Below are positions 33,081 through 43,755 of a stretch of DNA of 64,000 bases, in pieces (within the stretch, counting starts at the first letter, position 1; every line of letters starts with the position of its first letter). The notes beneath the pieces are model-generated. The model saw only the letters and a program-made list of their open reading frames with translations, searched no databases and was not told where the DNA came from. A program made the position numbers and the translations under genes. Source of the DNA: Episyrphus balteatus (Eukaryota; Arthropoda; Insecta; Diptera; Syrphidae); the NCBI RefSeq assembly GCF_945859705.1, contig NC_079134.1, forward strand, positions 67,638,625 to 67,702,624, given 5' to 3'.

Positions 33081-34096
33081 CTGCCACGTCCACGATCGTG
33101 TCCCCTGGAAACTATTTCATTTAATGTGAATAACGTAAATAACATAACATTAAACAAGAGCAGAATATTCAAAAAGTTATGTTTCATTTTTTGAAAAAAA
33201 AAAATTATTCATATTCAATTATATAAATCACTCTTGTATGTATATAATAAAAGAATAATGCGCGAAATAAATATTGTTGATTAATGTATCTAGTAGCTCA
33301 TGCAAAGTCAATAAATATTGTCAGTGGCGTATTTCGGGGGGGGGGCTCAGGGGGCTCAAGGCCCCCCCCCCCCCCAAGCCTTCAAGATCATGTTATTTTT
33401 TAGCTAATTTCATCATAATGTATATGGTTGACTGAAACTTGTTCGTAAATCTTATAGATTTAGAGGCAGCTCAGATACTCGAGCCCCCTCCAAATTCTGA
33501 AACGGCTTTTTGTGTTTGTTTGAGTAAGAGCCTTGACAATTTTTCTTTTAATTACCGATTTTTAAAGTTATTTCAAAAATTGCCAAGTAAACAATCAAAA
33601 TTTTATTGATAAGAATTTGAAACCAAACTTTAGAACTTGGTACACTTTTACATCTCAGTACTTTTTGTGCCAGCATAATTTCAACATAGGAGAACTTGGC
33701 TCTTTTTTTAACAGTAATGTTTTTGTTGTGATTTCACTACTTTTTGCAAGGTATGGCTGTAGAATTGAAAATCTCTATATTTGATGAAAATTCAATGAAA
33801 ATGGGCGATTGCCACGCCCCCTGGCTAAAATGCTCAAATTTTAATTTTTTTCCTTTGTATAAACTACCAGCTCTACCATTCTACCAATTTTCAAGATTCT
33901 AAGATAATCAGATGTGCTCTGTAATATTTGATGAAATATTTGATGAAAATTCAGCGGAAATGGGCGGATGCCACGCCCCCTGAATTGAAAATCTCAAATT
34001 TTCGATTTTTCCCTTTGTATACACCACAAGTCCTATCACCGTGTAAAATTTCAAGTTTCTACGTTAACGGGAAGTTCTCCATAATTTTGATGATCT
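33081..34096. mobile_element. Unit 2 copy of the CAGTGGCGTA transposon body
   Basis: Repeats 30041-31051 with small differences: a shorter G run, ATTGCCACGCC instead of ATTGCCATGCC, and a duplicated GATGAAATATT. Non-coding. Confidence 0.6.
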
Positions 34097-36001
34097 GTGA
34101 GTGAGTGAGTGAGTGAGTGAGTGAGTGAGTGAGTGAGTGAGTGAGTGAGTGAGTGAGTGAGTGAGTGAGTGAGTGAGTGAGTGAGTGAGTGAGTGAGTGA
34201 GTGAGTGAGTGAGTGAGTGAGTGAGTGAGTGAGTGAGTGAGTGAGTGAGTGAGTGAGTGAGTGAGTGAGTGAGTGAGTGAGTGAGTGAGTGAGTGAGTGA
34301 GTGAGTGAGTGAGTGAGTGAGTGAGTGAGTGAGTGAGTGAGTGAGTGAGTGAGTGAGTGAGTGAGTGAGTGAGTGAGTGAGTGAGTGAGTGAGTGAGTGA
34401 GTGAGTGAGTGAGTGAGTGAGTGAGTGAGTGAGTGAGTGAGTGAGTGAGTGAGTGAGTGAGTGAGTGAGTGAGTGAGTGAGTGAGTGAGTGAGTGAGTGA
34501 GTGAGTGAGTGAGTGAGTGAGTGAGTGAGTGAGTGAGTGAGTGAGTGAGTGAGTGAGTGAGTGAGTGAGTGAGTGAGTGAGTGAGTGAGTGAGTGAGTGA
34601 GTGAGTGAGTGAGTGAGTGAGTGAGTGAGTGAGTGAGTGAGTGAGTGAGTGAGTGAGTGAGTGAGTGAGTGAGTGAGTGAGTGAGTGAGTGAGTGAGTGA
34701 GTGAGTGAGTGAGTGAGTGAGTGAGTGAGTGAGTGAGTGAGTGAGTGAGTGAGTGAGTGAGTGAGTGAGTGAGTGAGTGAGTGAGTGAGTGAGTGAGTGA
34801 GTGAGTGAGTGAGTGAGTGAGTGAGTGAGTGAGTGAGTGAGTGAGTGAGTGAGTGAGTGAGTGAGTGAGTGAGTGAGTGAGTGAGTGAGTGAGTGAGTGA
34901 GTGAGTGAGTGAGTGAGTGAGTGAGTGAGTGAGTGAGTGAGTGAGTGAGTGAGTGAGTGAGTGAGTGAGTGAGTGAGTGAGTGAGTGAGTGAGTGAGTGA
35001 GTGAGTGAGTGAGTGAGTGAGTGAGTGAGTGAGTGAGTGAGTGAGTGAGTGAGTGAGTGAGTGAGTGAGTGAGTGAGTGAGTGAGTGAGTGAGTGAGTGA
35101 GTGAGTGAGTGAGTGAGTGAGTGAGTGAGTGAGTGAGTGAGTGAGTGAGTGAGTGAGTGAGTGAGTGAGTGAGTGAGTGAGTGAGTGAGTGAGTGAGTGA
35201 GTGAGTGAGTGAGTGAGTGAGTGAGTGAGTGAGTGAGTGAGTGAGTGAGTGAGTGAGTGAGTGAGTGAGTGAGTGAGTGAGTGAGTGAGTGAGTGAGTGA
35301 GTGAGTGAGTGAGTGAGTGAGTGAGTGAGTGAGTGAGTGAGTGAGTGAGTGAGTGAGTGAGTGAGTGAGTGAGTGAGTGAGTGAGTGAGTGAGTGAGTGA
35401 GTGAGTGAGTGAGTGAGTGAGTGAGTGAGTGAGTGAGTGAGTGAGTGAGTGAGTGAGTGAGTGAGTGAGTGAGTGAGTGAGTGAGTGAGTGAGTGAGTGA
35501 GTGAGTGAGTGAGTGAGTGAGTGAGTGAGTGAGTGAGTGAGTGAGTGAGTGAGTGAGTGAGTGAGTGAGTGAGTGAGTGAGTGAGTGAGTGAGTGAGTGA
35601 GTGAGTGAGTGAGTGAGTGAGTGAGTGAGTGAGTGAGTGAGTGAGTGAGTGAGTGAGTGAGTGAGTGAGTGAGTGAGTGAGTGAGTGAGTGAGTGAGTGA
35701 GTGAGTGAGTGAGTGAGTGAGTGAGTGAGTGAGTGAGTGAGTGAGTGAGTGAGTGAGTGAGTGAGTGAGTGAGTGAGTGAGTGAGTGAGTGAGTGAGTGA
35801 GTGAGTGAGTGAGTGAGTGAGTGAGTGAGTGAGTGAGTGAGTGAGTGAGTGAGTGAGTGAGTGAGTGAGTGAGTGAGTGAGTGAGTGAGTGAGTGAGTGA
35901 GTGAGTGAGTGAGTGAGTGAGTGAGTGAGTGAGTGAGTGAGTGAGTGAGTGAGTGAGTGAGTGAGTGAGTGAGTGAGTGAGTGAGTGAGTGAGTGAGTGA
36001 G
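34097..36001. repeat. (GTGA)n microsatellite array, about 1.9 kb
   Basis: About 476 GTGA units with no interruption that I can see. The array occupies the same place in unit 2 as the 660-bp array in unit 1 and accounts for the length difference of the units. The 655-codon minus-strand frame across it is a repeat artefact. Confidence 0.97.
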
Positions 36002-36383
36002 TTCATAGAAGGTCCCACGAGTAGAAACGGAAAGAAAAGGTCAGCCCCGGCAGAGCCGTGTACCGGGGTAAGGCTAGTCTATTTCGGACCTTGCCAGGCA
36101 TCCGAAAGAGCTCGTAAGTGACTGGTTTACCCCCCAGTCTTGCATTCCTCGGCACGGTTTCAAAAAGCTCACACCACCACTGAAATTAGGGACCCCGAAT
36201 CTATGGTGAAGTTGAATTTCTGAGGATTGTACTATTAAGAAGTAAGAACCACTCAGCGATCCAACCTAACCTTAGCTGCCACCGCTTTGACATCGTACAA
36301 AGCATAAACTGTGGTGGTCACTGTCCGCCCGGCACCCACTTGGAGGGTTCGATCGAGGATTTTTGCCAGGCTCTCACTACGTT
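36002..36383 (-). mobile_element. LOA 5' UTR, tandem copy 2
   Basis: Identical by eye to 31713-32094; ends at GATTCTA 36384-36390. Confidence 0.8.
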
Positions 36384-36390
36384 GATTCTA

Positions 36391-36946
36391 CGTTCATTGA
36401 AAAATAAAAACAAACAAAAAAAATTGAAACAAGAAAAATCTGATAAAATAATTTTTCAATTTTCTCAAAAACTAGTAGACATAGAAACATATAGTTTTCA
36501 CTGTTCGATAAGGAATCAATTGAGGCAGTTTTCTGTGGAAGTAATTTATTTACTACAATTCACAGTCTGGGCAAAAATAGTATAAAATGAGTTTTAAAAA
36601 AATTTTGTTTCGCCTATTTTTAACTTTGAAATCGATTATTTCAAAAACTATTGGTTATATTATATTGATTAAAAAATTAGAATCAAATGTACAATTTTGC
36701 CTTTCGGAAATGGTATAATTTATTACTGTTGCCGTTGTTTTTTAATAATTTTTTTTTTTTGATAATTTTTTTTTAGAAAACTGCCCCTCTTACCTAAACA
36801 GGGGGAGATAGACCCCCCTCCCAAAGAAAAAAAGTTTGTATTCAACTCCTCTACAAAAACCCGTTATCAAATCCTGGCGCTCAAGTTATCCTACTACGTG
36901 CCAAAACAACATTTTTGTTCTAAACCTAAAAGTTCGAATTTCTGTA
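36391..36946. mobile_element. Fold-back element FB, right arm, tandem copy 2
   Basis: Second copy of the arm at 32102, with a few substitutions (for example CGATTATTTC for CGATTTTTTC and CTCTTACC for CTCCCACC). Confidence 0.8.
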
Positions 36947-37288
36947 AAACTGAAAGAATATGATAGCTCAAAGGAAAAACCTCTGCTTTTATGGCCTTCT
37001 GAAAAATACTTCCAAATATCCCGCACACATGTAGAAGTATTTTCCAAATACTTTAAAGAAAATGCATTCACATCCAATATACGCCAGAAATGCATTGAAG
37101 CAACAAATATTAATTTTCCTGACTGGTTTATAATTACTGATGATTGTTACACGCACCGACTTGATACCGCAAACTTTTTAATTATTGTTTTACTGTGGAA
37201 GAATTGTAAATGGACACTAGATAAGAATCTTTGTAAAACTAAAAATAAAAAATATAAAGCTTCAAAATTTAATGAACACATAAAATAA
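36836..37288 (+). CDS. Unrecognised 150-residue ORF, intact copy
   Basis: The first about 33 codons overlap the FB arm; from LKEYDSSKEKPLLLWPSEK onward the protein is unique to the tandem unit. Visible features: a tryptophan/cysteine-containing hydrophobic patch (FPDWFIITDDC, then NFLIIVLLWKNCKWTLDK) and a lysine-rich C-terminus. There is no signal peptide and no domain that I know. The unit 1 copy has a stop codon at the W of FPDW. It may be the last exon of a captured gene or transposon ORF. Function unknown; a chance ORF is also possible. Confidence 0.4.
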   Translation: MYSTPLQKPVIKSWRSSYPTTCQNNIFVLNLKVRISVKLKEYDSSKEKPLLLWPSEKYFQISRTHVEVFSKYFKENAFTSNIRQKCIEATNINFPDWFIITDDCYTHRLDTANFLIIVLLWKNCKWTLDKNLCKTKNKKYKASKFNEHIK

Positions 37289-37533
37289 TTAAAACGAAAA
37301 AGTATGTATTAAAATTGGATTCACTATTTAAAATAAGATGGTGGTAGGGCGGGTGGGGGACGACATTCTGCCACGTCCACGATCGTGTCTCCTGGAAACT
37401 ATTTCATTTAATGTGAATAACGTAAATAACATAACATTAAACAAGAGCAGAATATTCAAAAAGTTATGTTTCATTTTTTGAAAAAAAAAAAAATTATTCA
37501 TATTCAATTATATAAATCACTCTTGTATGTATA

Positions 37534-38196
37534 AAATGCCCATGGTCTCTTGTCAGGTTGGGGAAATTTTTTACTATCTCGTGAGCGCTCTCTTCTGCAC
37601 AATTTTTGAAGTTTGGAACAGACTCTGACCAAAAATAACCAAATATTACTAAATTCTTCACTTGCAAACTGAGTGTGGAACGGACCTAGTGTTATTTTAA
37701 TGGCGTCGGTGTCTTATGTTTGTGTTTTCATTGGTTGTGATTGAGTTTTTAATAGTGAAAAATCAACTTAAGAAATCAAACTTTAGAAATAAATAAATAT
37801 TTAATGAAAAAATAAGTGAAAAAAGTGCCTGAAAAAGAAAAATAAAAAAAAAGAAAAACATGCATGCAAATGGAAATTTGAGAACAATCATTCCATTCAT
37901 CATTCATCCATTCATTTGTTGTTTAAATACATATTTGTTAATTTAAAAATATTAAAAATATTTGAAACTTTTTTTGTAAAAATAAATACACATGCAACAT
38001 GTTTTCATATTTTTCGTTTGTTTATTTTTTCTTTGCTTACTTTTTTTTGACGTTGAAAAAAAAGCAGAAAATTTTGTCTAAAAGCGTTTGGGTACTTTTA
38101 CAAAATTTTTCTTTCTCTGAGAGGATTTCATCCCCACTCCTTAAAATTTGACAGGTTTCATATTTTTGTCCAAAAAGAACCCAAACAGACCTATTA
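37534..38196. other. Non-coding stretch after the tandem duplication
   Basis: No gene seen. The third tandem unit stops within TGTATGTATA and new sequence begins. A 3' boundary motif or terminal repeat was not found. Confidence 0.4.
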
Positions 38197-39970
38197 CACG
38201 GTGTTACAAAAATGAGGTTTTAAAATATACGCGGGCGGAGTTCAAAAATTCAATTTTTTTGTCATTTGCCCAACTTCGGCATCAATTTAAAGTATATGTT
38301 TTCAAAACAACATGCTATTTAAAAAATATATTCTAAAACTATATCTATTTCCCAATTGATCGAGGTATTTTTTATGAAAATCACTTCAAAATTGGCTTAG
38401 AAAAAAAAAATTTTCGATTTCAACCCAGATACAGAAATTCGAACTTTTAGGTATAGAACAAAAATGTTGTTTCGGCACGTAGTAGGATAAGTCGGGCTCC
38501 AGGATTTGATGAAAGGTTTTTGTAGAGGAGCTCAATACAAACAATTTTTTTCTTTAGGAGGGGGGTCTATCTCCCCCCGTTTAGGTGGGAGGGGCATTTT
38601 TCTAAAAAAAAATTATCAAAATAAAAAAAATTATTAAAAAACAACGGCAACACTTACAGTAATAAATGATACCATTTCCAAAAGGCAAAATTGTGCATTT
38701 GATTCTTATTTTTAAATCAATATAATATTACCAATAGTTTTTGAAATAATCGATTTCAAAGTTAAAAATAGGGGAAAAAAAAATTTTTAAAACTCATTTT
38801 ATACTATTTTTGTCCAGACTGTGAATTTTAGTAAAAAAATTACTCACACAGAAATCTGCCTCAATTGATTCCTTATCGAACCGTGAAAACTATATGTTTC
38901 TATGTCTTCTAGTTTTTGAGAAAATTGAAAAATAAAAACAAATAAAAACAAAAAATATTTTGAAAAAAGAAAAATCTGATAAAATAATTTTTCAATTTTC
39001 CCAAAAACTAGAAGACATAGAAACATATAGTTTTCACGGTTCGATATGGAATCAATTGAGGCAGTTTTCTGTGTGAGTAATTTTTTTACTAAAATTCACA
39101 GTCTGGACAAAAATAGTATAAAATGAGTTTTAAAAATTTTTTTTTCCCCTATTTTTAACTTTGAAATCGATTATTTCAAAAACTATTGGTAATATTATAT
39201 TGATTTAAAAATTAGAATCAAATGCACAATTTTGCCTTATGGAAATGGTATCATTTATTACTGTAAGTGTTGCCGTTGTTTTTTAATAATTTTTTTTTAT
39301 TTTGATAATTTTTTTTTAGAAAAATGCCCCTCCCACCTAAACGGGGGGAGATAGACCCCCCTCCTAAAGAAAAAAATTGTTTGTATTGAGCTCCTCTACA
39401 AAAACCTTTCATCAAATCCTGGAGCCCGACTTATCCTACTACGTGCCGAAACAACATTTTTGTTCTATACCTAAAAGTTCGAATTTCTGTATCTGAGTTG
39501 AAATCGAAAATTTTTTTTTTCTAAGCCAATTTTGAAGTGATTTTCATAAAAAATACCTCGATCAATTGGGAAATAGATATAGTTTTAGAATATATTTTTT
39601 AAATAGCATGTTGTTTTGAAAACATATACTTTAAATTGATGCCGAAGTTGGGCAAATGACAAAAAAAATTGAATTTTTGAACTTTGACATCTTATAAATT
39701 CTAAGTGGTTTAACCGAGTTACATCTTTTATACATTGTTAAAAAGGTATATTTATCTTCTATCAGAAACTGTAAAAAAATCGAAATGGGTAAAAAAATGT
39801 CGAAGCTAGAATTTTTTCAATGGGTGAAGGTCCAAAAAACCGTTTTTTGCCCGTAACTCCAGATTTTGGGGGTGTTAGGGGATTTTCAAATACCGTTTCG
39901 TATTCAGTGCGACTAGCTCTACAAAACCTGATAGGTCTCCGCCCGCGTATATTTTGAGTGTTACACCGTG
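38197..39970. mobile_element. Fold-back element FB, full copy (1.77 kb)
   Basis: The ends are CACGGTGTTACA at the left and ...TGTTACACCGTG at the right, flanked by TTA on both sides. Inside, 38240-38932 and 38988-39683 are complementary over about 690 bp with few mismatches, leaving a 55-bp centre. The right end has 250 bp of unpaired outer sequence (39684-39940) whose left counterpart is deleted; a remnant of it survives in the copy at 21326-21375. No ORF of note. CAC ends with a 3-bp TTA duplication would suit a CACTA-like or Harbinger-like element; I cannot decide. Confidence 0.88.
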
Positions 39971-39984
39971 TTATTGAACCAATA

Positions 39985-40935
39985 TTTTAATCCATTGGTT
40001 CAACCAAATTTAGTTACAATCGAATCGACTTCAAGATGCTCTTATTAGAAACAAAGATAATGTTCGTTTAGCTTTTAAATCAGTAAATGTTTTAAAAAAT
40101 TCACTTTTTTTTTCAAATTTAAAAGTTGAATTTTCTAAAAATGATAAATCAAATATCGTATATTAGGTGATGGCACAAAAAATTGCCCATCAGTTTATGT
40201 AGTTACATCCACAAATTGAAAAACATTCACAAAAAACTGCTCTAGCTTTACATTGTATAGATGAGGGCAGGGCTACCTTTGCGCCTCTAAAGATGCGTTT
40301 TTCCTTTTTTTTTTCACCCAACTTCCCTCTACTTTTTCAAAATTGTCAAAAAATCCCTCTTTTTGATATTTTGATTCCTCTTTTTTAAAATTATGTACGT
40401 TTGATTAAAAAATAGACATTTTTTTGAAAATCATGGAAAATTTGGCTCATAACACTTTCAATTATAACGTCTCAATTGTAAAAAAAAATATACGTGGCTG
40501 TTGTTTAGCGCTGATTTGATTTTTATAAGGTTATTTTTAATAAATTTTGTGTACGAGTATTATTTTTATTATAACCACAATTTTAATTTTAAGAAAAATT
40601 GTGTTAAAAGGTTTTTGTTGCGGTTCCGGAAAGGCGCAAATGAGGTATTTCTTGTGACTGTCGTACTTAACTTATTATATTTTTACATTTTTTATTGGGG
40701 TCTGTTTTTTATCAAAATCCTCTTTTTTGGCCTCTTTTTGAAAATCTACGAAGGTAGCCCTGGATGAGGGACATATACCAGATTATAACAATGTAGATAT
40801 TTTATAAACAGAAAAGCATTATAATAAAAGAATGGCATTAGAAATGCTACATATTTTAGATACAGAGAATACTGTTAATAGGAGAACAGATTGTGAAAGG
40901 CTTAGCAGTATTTATAGTCAGTTTGTTAGAAGGAA
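39985..40935 (+). pseudogene. Penelope-like element, decayed GIY-YIG endonuclease end
   Basis: Frames around a MITE read RCSYQKQR..VRLAFKSVN-like linker, NIVY...CPSVYV (the GIY-YIG-like core, degenerate), TNKLKKH, then TALALHCIDEG up to the MITE. After it come HIPDYNNVDIL, EKHYNKRMALEMLHI and RRTDCERLSSIYSQFV. This is the normal C-terminus of Penelope EN domains as I know them. Several stops and frame changes make it dead. It is a different Penelope family from 24201-26985. Confidence 0.78.
40268..40762. mobile_element. hAT-type MITE with perfect 8-bp duplication
   Basis: Ends CAGGGCTACCTTTGC and its complement in GAAGGTAGCCCTG. Flanked by GATGAGGG at 40260-40267 and 40763-40770. Removal restores the Penelope EN frame (CIDEG|HIPDY). 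An 8-bp duplication with CAGGG termini is the hAT signature. The 495-bp interior has no transposase; the 88-codon frame at 40501 is low-complexity F/Y-rich. Confidence 0.92.
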
Positions 40936-42372
40936 TTTCTAAGTTGAATTTTAAGGCTGAGTGGACCACGTAAAAATCGGGTTATCGTTTACAAATCGGT
41001 GAATAACTTTTACATTTTTAAAGATAATTGAATGAAATAAATTTTATTATTTAGATAATAAACAAGGCTAAATATCTTCATCCCCACAATTTCCAAATTT
41101 GTGCACTTGTAATTAAGAGAGAACAAAACATGATAAAATTTTCGTTCTTTTAGAACGACCTGAAAGACATTGGTTTGTTTCTTAGTTAGACAAAAATTTT
41201 TATTTTTTTTATTTCTATTTTGGATTGAGGTTGAATCAAACTACGGAGTAAAACTATTTTGAAAAACTAAAAATGTATTTTTCATAGAAAAAAATTAATC
41301 GAAACTGAAGCTATTTTTCCTTATGTTACAATGTTTGAACATGTATAACTTCTGCAATTATTGATAAAATGCACCGAAATAAAAAGAAATAAGTACCTCA
41401 ACTCAAATACTAACACATTGATTAGTTTAAGAAATTTATATTAAGTTTTAAGGTCTTAAACAACAAAAAAATACTAAAAAGTCATTTTTTCTTAACTTTT
41501 TTTAAAAAAAGTGGTTTAATTTCTTTGTTTTTCAAAGTATGATTTTGATTTTTATTTTATTTAAAAGCTTAGTTTATGGACTATGGAGTAAAACTATATT
41601 TTGTTAAAAAATATTATTTTGTAACCCTCCAATCGCTTTTTAAGTAGTCCCAAAAACAATAAACTGTACTATGAAACCAGAATTTTTAGATTTTTTGTTA
41701 TATTTTTTTTATTTTTTTTCATTATTTTTTCTATCAATATCAAGTTAGAAAATAAGAATTGCTATAATAGTTTTCTTACAATTAATTTTTGAAAAAGAGT
41801 CTACTTTCCATTTTTTTTCCTCAGAAATTCATGGAATGCGTATGTATTGGAATTTGTAGTTCAAACAAATTCCACTGGCGCTAGTTGTATCTCTCTCTTT
41901 ATTATCTTCTATTTTGTTTCTACACTCGCTCTGTCGAGTGGTTGTTTGGTGGTATAAAGAATAAGATGAACTTAGGTATCTGCATTCTACATATTGTTTG
42001 TACATAGGTTTTTCTATAAAAAAGGATTGGCAGGCTAAGTGCATGCAAAGTGTTGTTGTACTTTTTTCGCGAAAATGAGAGGATACAGGAAATGGATCTC
42101 TCGCACGTTTGCAATGTATGGTATCTGGTGTTGCGTGGTAGGTATATGGAATAGGATAAACGAGTTTTTTTTTGTATTCTTGTTTTTTTTTTTTTTTTTA
42201 ACTGGTTTATTTATCTCTTTCATAAATTTATGATGTTGCATGTTAGGTATTCTTCTGAGCAACTGTATGGATATATTTTTTTCTATGAAAACAAAATTTG
42301 GAAAGACAGGCAGTCTGTAATGTTATTCGCATTATAATACAAAAATCTAAATTTTCGAATTTGACTTTATAG
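40936..42372. other. AT-rich non-coding stretch
   Basis: No gene seen. The words GGAGTAAAACTAT occur at 41245 and 41585 in direct orientation. A stretch at 41870-42250 is less AT-rich, with CT-rich runs and a TATAAAG at 41953; it might be a promoter for the YqaJ ORF at 42373, but no support beyond position exists. Confidence 0.35.
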
Positions 42373-42849
42373 ATGAAATTGTCTTTTTCTGTGAAATCGC
42401 GCACAACTATTCTGCTTCTCAATTACCTCATTTGTATAATTTTTCAAAACAAACTTATAAGAAATATGACCAGTCAAAAACATCGCTTAGTAGGCGAAGA
42501 TGGCATCTGTGACGTCAAATGCCCATCATCAGTCAAAAACTTGACTATAAGCGATGCAGTTGAAAAGAAAAAACTAAAATATCTTCAGAAAAGCGGAGAT
42601 ACTTTTGTACTAAAAAAAAACGACGATTATTTTTATCAAGTGCAAGGACAACTGCACATTACAAAACGATCCCATTGTTTTTTTGGTGTATGGACATCAT
42701 GCGATTTTGTTTATATAAAAATACAAAAAGACGACTCATTTTGGGAGGACAAAATAAAAAACAAACTACTAAATTTTTATAATAATCATTTTTTATTTGA
42801 ATTATGTGATCCACGGATTCCAAGAAGTATGAGGGTATGGAATACGTAA
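42373..42849 (+). pseudogene. YqaJ-type (lambda exonuclease-like) recombinase fragment
   Basis: From residue about 32 the frame matches the second half of YqaJ nucleases: LVGEDGICDVKCPSS (residues 39-53, the place of the catalytic E-x-K, here D-V-K), a helix ISDAVEKKKLKYLQ, then DDYFYQVQGQLHITKRSHC (residues 84-101, the conserved Q-x-Q-x-Q) and FFGVWTSCDFVYIKIQKDDSFWEDKI, ending with ...ELCDPRIPRS. YqaJ exonucleases degrade one strand of duplex DNA for recombination and occur in insect genomes in association with viruses and transposons. The N-terminal half of the domain is absent: residues 1-31 are hydrophobic and unrelated. The E-to-D change at the metal site and the missing half suggest a pseudogene or one exon. 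Confidence 0.75.
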
Positions 42850-43096
42850 TATACCTAACAGCAAACGATCTACTTTCTATTAGAATATTATTACTTTTCA
42901 AAACTATGTGTATTTTTCTAAATCTGTAACACTATTTTCTTTTTTCGTTCCATACCTTCAAATTAATTTTCAATATTCAGTAATATTATATCTAAAGCAG
43001 TCTAACATTTAAATTGTTTTTTGTTTTTTTAGTTATAAGGAATTTGTTATGTTTATCACCTTTCTAAATAAACTATTGAGTATCTTGTACCTACTT
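42850..43096. other. Short non-coding stretch
   Basis: No gene seen between the YqaJ fragment and the TTAA element. Confidence 0.4.
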
Positions 43097-43100
43097 TTAA

Positions 43101-43610
43101 CCCCTTGTAACCCAACATCGGAAATTTTAAAATTAATAATGTCAATCGACTAGCCTTTAGCTATAATAAAACACGTATTTTTTAAAAATTCAATATCTTT
43201 ATTATTTACTTAGTTATTTCGAAATTTAAGGAGTAAAAAAATAAGTTTAAATAATTTATTTTTGTAGATAAATGCAAAAATTGAAGCAAAAAACTTTCTA
43301 ATATTTATTTTTAGGCGGATTCCTAAAATCCAAAAATAAAACCACGTTACTTTATGCAGAAAAAAATATTTTTTCTGAATTTCGTTGTTTTTACACAAAT
43401 TTGCGTGTTTTCAAAAAAAGCCGAACTTTCAACTTTAACTGCCAGTTAAAAACTATTGGTGTCATTTATTGGAAATATGATGTACTATTTCGATAAAGCA
43501 ATATCTAAAAAATATGTTATAAGCTTCAAAAGAAGAAAAATATAGTTTTTGCAACTTTTGTGGGACCTTTGTTGGTTTGTAACAGATATGTCACATGGGG
43601 CTACAAGGGG
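43101..43610. mobile_element. piggyBac-like MITE, CCCCTTGTA ends
   Basis: Flanked by TTAA at 43097-43100 and 43611-43614. The ends are CCCCTTGTAACCCAACAT and the complement of GGGGCTACAAGGGG. Its 510-bp body is A/T-rich and has no transposase; the 62-codon minus-strand frame at 43210 is low-complexity. Confidence 0.85.
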
Positions 43611-43755
43611 TTAATAATGAAATAAAATGTATTGTTTTTATACCAAAACTAATTAAAATCCAAAAAATTATTATTATAATTTCGTATGTAAAAACAAAAA
43701 ATATTTATTTATTTATTTTATCTAACTTAATTGAAGAGAAAAATATACATATATA

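Larger units (their letters stand above)
29991..37533. repeat. Tandem segmental duplication, unit about 4.29 kb
   Basis: The LOA 5' UTR block starting TTCATAGAAGGTCCCACGAG occurs at 29991, 31713 and 36002. The block CTGCCACGTCCACGATCGTG occurs at 30041, 33081 and 37368. Units contain, in order: LOA 5' UTR, FB right arm, an unknown ORF, a G/C-run element end, an AT-rich body and a GTGA array. The first unit lacks the 1.3 kb from LOA 5' UTR to the unknown ORF; the third stops at 37533. Identity between units looks above 98% outside the arrays. Confidence 0.9.

Noticed and set aside
31052..36001. CRISPR array
   Set aside because: The repeats are a plain tetranucleotide without spacers, and the organism is clearly a eukaryote.
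34051..36018. 655-codon minus-strand frame of S-L-T-H repeats (and a 236-codon one at 31019-31729)
   Set aside because: A tetranucleotide repeat without a stop codon in any minus-strand frame gives the same peptide in all three frames; there is no gene evidence.
42039..42262. Overlapping frames on both strands around 42.0-42.26 kb
   Set aside because: Poly-T and CT-rich DNA; no shared motif with known proteins.
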